From NCBI GenBank assembly GCA_937899395.1, contig CALBPU010000148.1:1-6198 (forward strand): a stretch of 6,198 nt of DNA, written 5' to 3'. Below are positions 5,022-6,198 of the stretch, piece after piece. Position 1 is the first letter of the stretch. Each line of letters opens with the position of its first letter. The position numbers were made by a program, and so were the translations under genes. Source of the DNA: an uncultured Fretibacterium sp. Its GTDB lineage: Bacteria > Synergistota > Synergistia > Synergistales > Aminobacteriaceae. The notes beneath the pieces are model-generated. The model was given only the letters and a program-made list of their open reading frames with translations. It was not told the origin of the DNA and searched no databases.

Positions 5022-6198
5022 ATGGCTAAAGTTTATCAAGCTTCTGAAATTAAGAACGTAGCCCTCTTGGGCGGTTCCGGTTCCGGTAAAACGACACTCA
5101 TGGAGTCTATGCTCTTCGAGTGTGGTGTAGTGAAACGTCGTGGCTCTGTTGAGGCGCAATCAACCGTCTGCGACTATTTCCCTGTAGAAAAAGAGTACGG
5201 CTACTCCGTCTTCTCTACCGTCTGCAATGTTGAGTTCGCAGGTAAGAAACTCAACATCATCGACTGCCCGGGGTCTGACGACTTCTGCGGTGGCGTCGTA
5301 ACGGCTCTCCACGTAGTGGACACGGCTGTCATCAGTCTCTCTTGCAACGGCGGCGTTGAGGTAGGTACCCAAAATGCCTATCGCTATGCCGAGGCAGCTA
5401 AGAAACCCGTTATGTTTGTCATCAATAAGTGCGACCACGAAAATGCTAACTTCGAGCAGGCGTTTGAGCAACTCAAAGAGAACTTCGGCAATAAGGTTGT
5501 CCTCGTACAATCCCCCGTCAATACCGGTGCCGGCTTTAACGCCGTGATTGATGTACTCAAGAACAAGATGCTCGTCTGGAAACCCGAAGGGGGAGCTAGA
5601 TCGGAAGCTCCTGAGTATAAGGATGTTCCTGCCGACCAAGCCTCCCATGTAGAGGAACTGCACGGCGCACTATGCGAAATGGCTGCCGAAGCAGACGAGG
5701 AACTCATGGAGAAGTTCTTCGAAGAGGGCACCCTCTCCGAGGAAGAGATGCTGAAGGGCTTGAAAGTGGTCTTCGCCGAAGCAGGGGTTTATCCCGTGCT
5801 TTGCGCATGTGGCGTGAAGGATATGGGATGCCGCCGCTTGATGGAGTTCATCGGCGAAATGGCACCCTCTGTAGTCGACGCCGTTAAACCGCTCGATGCA
5901 GAAGGCAAACCCGTCGCACCCGACTCCGCTAAACCCGCTTCTATCTTCATCTTCAAGACCTCTGTGGAACCTCATATCGGTGAGGTCAACTACTTCAAAG
6001 TAATGCAAGGGACCATCCGCAATGCCGACGATATGCAGAACATGGACCGTGGTTCCAAGGAGCGTATCTCGCAACTCTATAGTGTTTGTGGCTCTATCCG
6101 CGTACCTGTGGACGAAGTGGCTGCCGGCGACATCGCAGCTACCGTGAAACTTAAAGATACCCGCACCGGTAACACCTTGAACGCCAAGGAATGCGACC
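5022..6198 (+). CDS. fusA2: Elongation factor G paralogue, EF-G2 type (3' end outside window)
   Basis: Translational GTPase-family factor acting in ribosomal translocation. The first 392 codons are present and the frame is open to the window edge; EF-G proteins usually have about 690-720 residues. The G domain has the P-loop GGSGSGKT (17-24), switch I region EYGYSV (58-63), switch II DCPGSDDF (81-88), and NKCD (135-138) for guanine recognition. Domain II starts near 300, with FKTSVEPHIGEVNYFKV and MDRGSKERI. Compared with canonical EF-G, AHIDAGKT is GGSGSGKT (Asp lost), RGITI is YGYSV, and PGH is PGS, so the catalytic His is Ser85. From memory this closely resembles the Bacteroides EF-G paralogue EF-G2, described in B. 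thetaiotaomicron as supporting translation without GTP hydrolysis and induced under carbon limitation; a similar role here is an inference. The start at 5022 matches the family N-terminus. No Shine-Dalgarno site precedes it, as is common in Bacteroidota. The 48-base AT-rich gap after the nuclease shows no promoter I can support. Confidence 0.9.
   Translation, partial: MAKVYQASEIKNVALLGGSGSGKTTLMESMLFECGVVKRRGSVEAQSTVCDYFPVEKEYGYSVFSTVCNVEFAGKKLNIIDCPGSDDFCGGVVTALHVVDTAVISLSCNGGVEVGTQNAYRYAEAAKKPVMFVINKCDHENANFEQAFEQLKENFGNKVVLVQSPVNTGAGFNAVIDVLKNKMLVWKPEGGARSEAPEYKDVPADQASHVEELHGALCEMAAEADEELMEKFFEEGTLSEEEMLKGLKVVFAEAGVYPVLCACGVKDMGCRRLMEFIGEMAPSVVDAVKPLDAEGKPVAPDSAKPASIFIFKTSVEPHIGEVNYFKVMQGTIRNADDMQNMDRGSKERISQLYSVCGSIRVPVDEVAAGDIAATVKLKDTRTGNTLNAKECD

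Noticed and set aside
5592..5611. GGAGCT/AGCTCC inverted repeat whose centre includes AGATCGGAAG, the first ten bases of a common Illumina adapter
   Set aside because: The match stops after ten bases, the EF-G frame is unbroken through it, and the residues fit the variable linker of the family. Both the adapter match and the small hairpin look coincidental.
5160..6074. Minus- and plus-strand open frames within the EF-G region (5160-5663, 5384-5731, 5670-6074, 5672-5887)
   Set aside because: The EF-G frame is uninterrupted and conserved across this region; the others are out-of-frame shadows created by higher GC codons.

Overview
The window reads as two unrelated bacterial segments joined near base 4140. 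The left segment (about 1-4135) is AT-rich; hand-counted 60-base blocks starting at 901, 2701 and 3901 contain 24, 16 and 15 G/C. It uses clear Shine-Dalgarno sites and carries ordinary chromosomal genes of a Gram-positive-like or Synergistota-like anaerobe (phylum is an inference, low confidence). The right segment (about 4143-6198) has a higher GC content (30 and 36 G/C in the blocks starting at 4441 and 5641), no evident Shine-Dalgarno site before its second gene, and two proteins of clear Bacteroidota/Bacteroidales type. Such a mix is typical of gut or rumen metagenomes.

Left segment: a short leader with a perfect 10-bp inverted repeat precedes purB (adenylosuccinate lyase, purine biosynthesis). 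purB is followed with no gap by miaB (tRNA methylthiotransferase) on the + strand. Converging on miaB from the other strand is a two-gene unit: a GNAT-type acetyltransferase, then a cobyric acid synthase homologue (cobQ/cbiP). The two are linked by an ATGA stop/start overlap. The cobQ product keeps the N-terminal ATP-binding synthetase domain and the C-terminal tail, but the whole glutamine amidotransferase domain that should lie between them is absent. Its 3' end overlaps the 3' end of miaB by 44 bases.

Right segment: the 3' part of a secreted endonuclease/exonuclease/phosphatase (EEP) family protein enters in mid-gene at the junction, with its N-terminus missing. After a 47-48 base gap comes the first 392 codons of an EF-G paralogue of the Bacteroidetes EF-G2 type, running off the window end. 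Its GTPase centre carries the substitutions expected of that paralogue, including Ser for the catalytic His of switch II.

The abrupt change of composition, taxonomic signal and gene integrity at one point is best explained by a chimeric assembly join; lateral transfer is the less likely alternative. The two most interesting biological points are the amidotransferase-less CobQ and the catalytically altered EF-G. I see no RNA gene, CRISPR array, transposase or prophage element.
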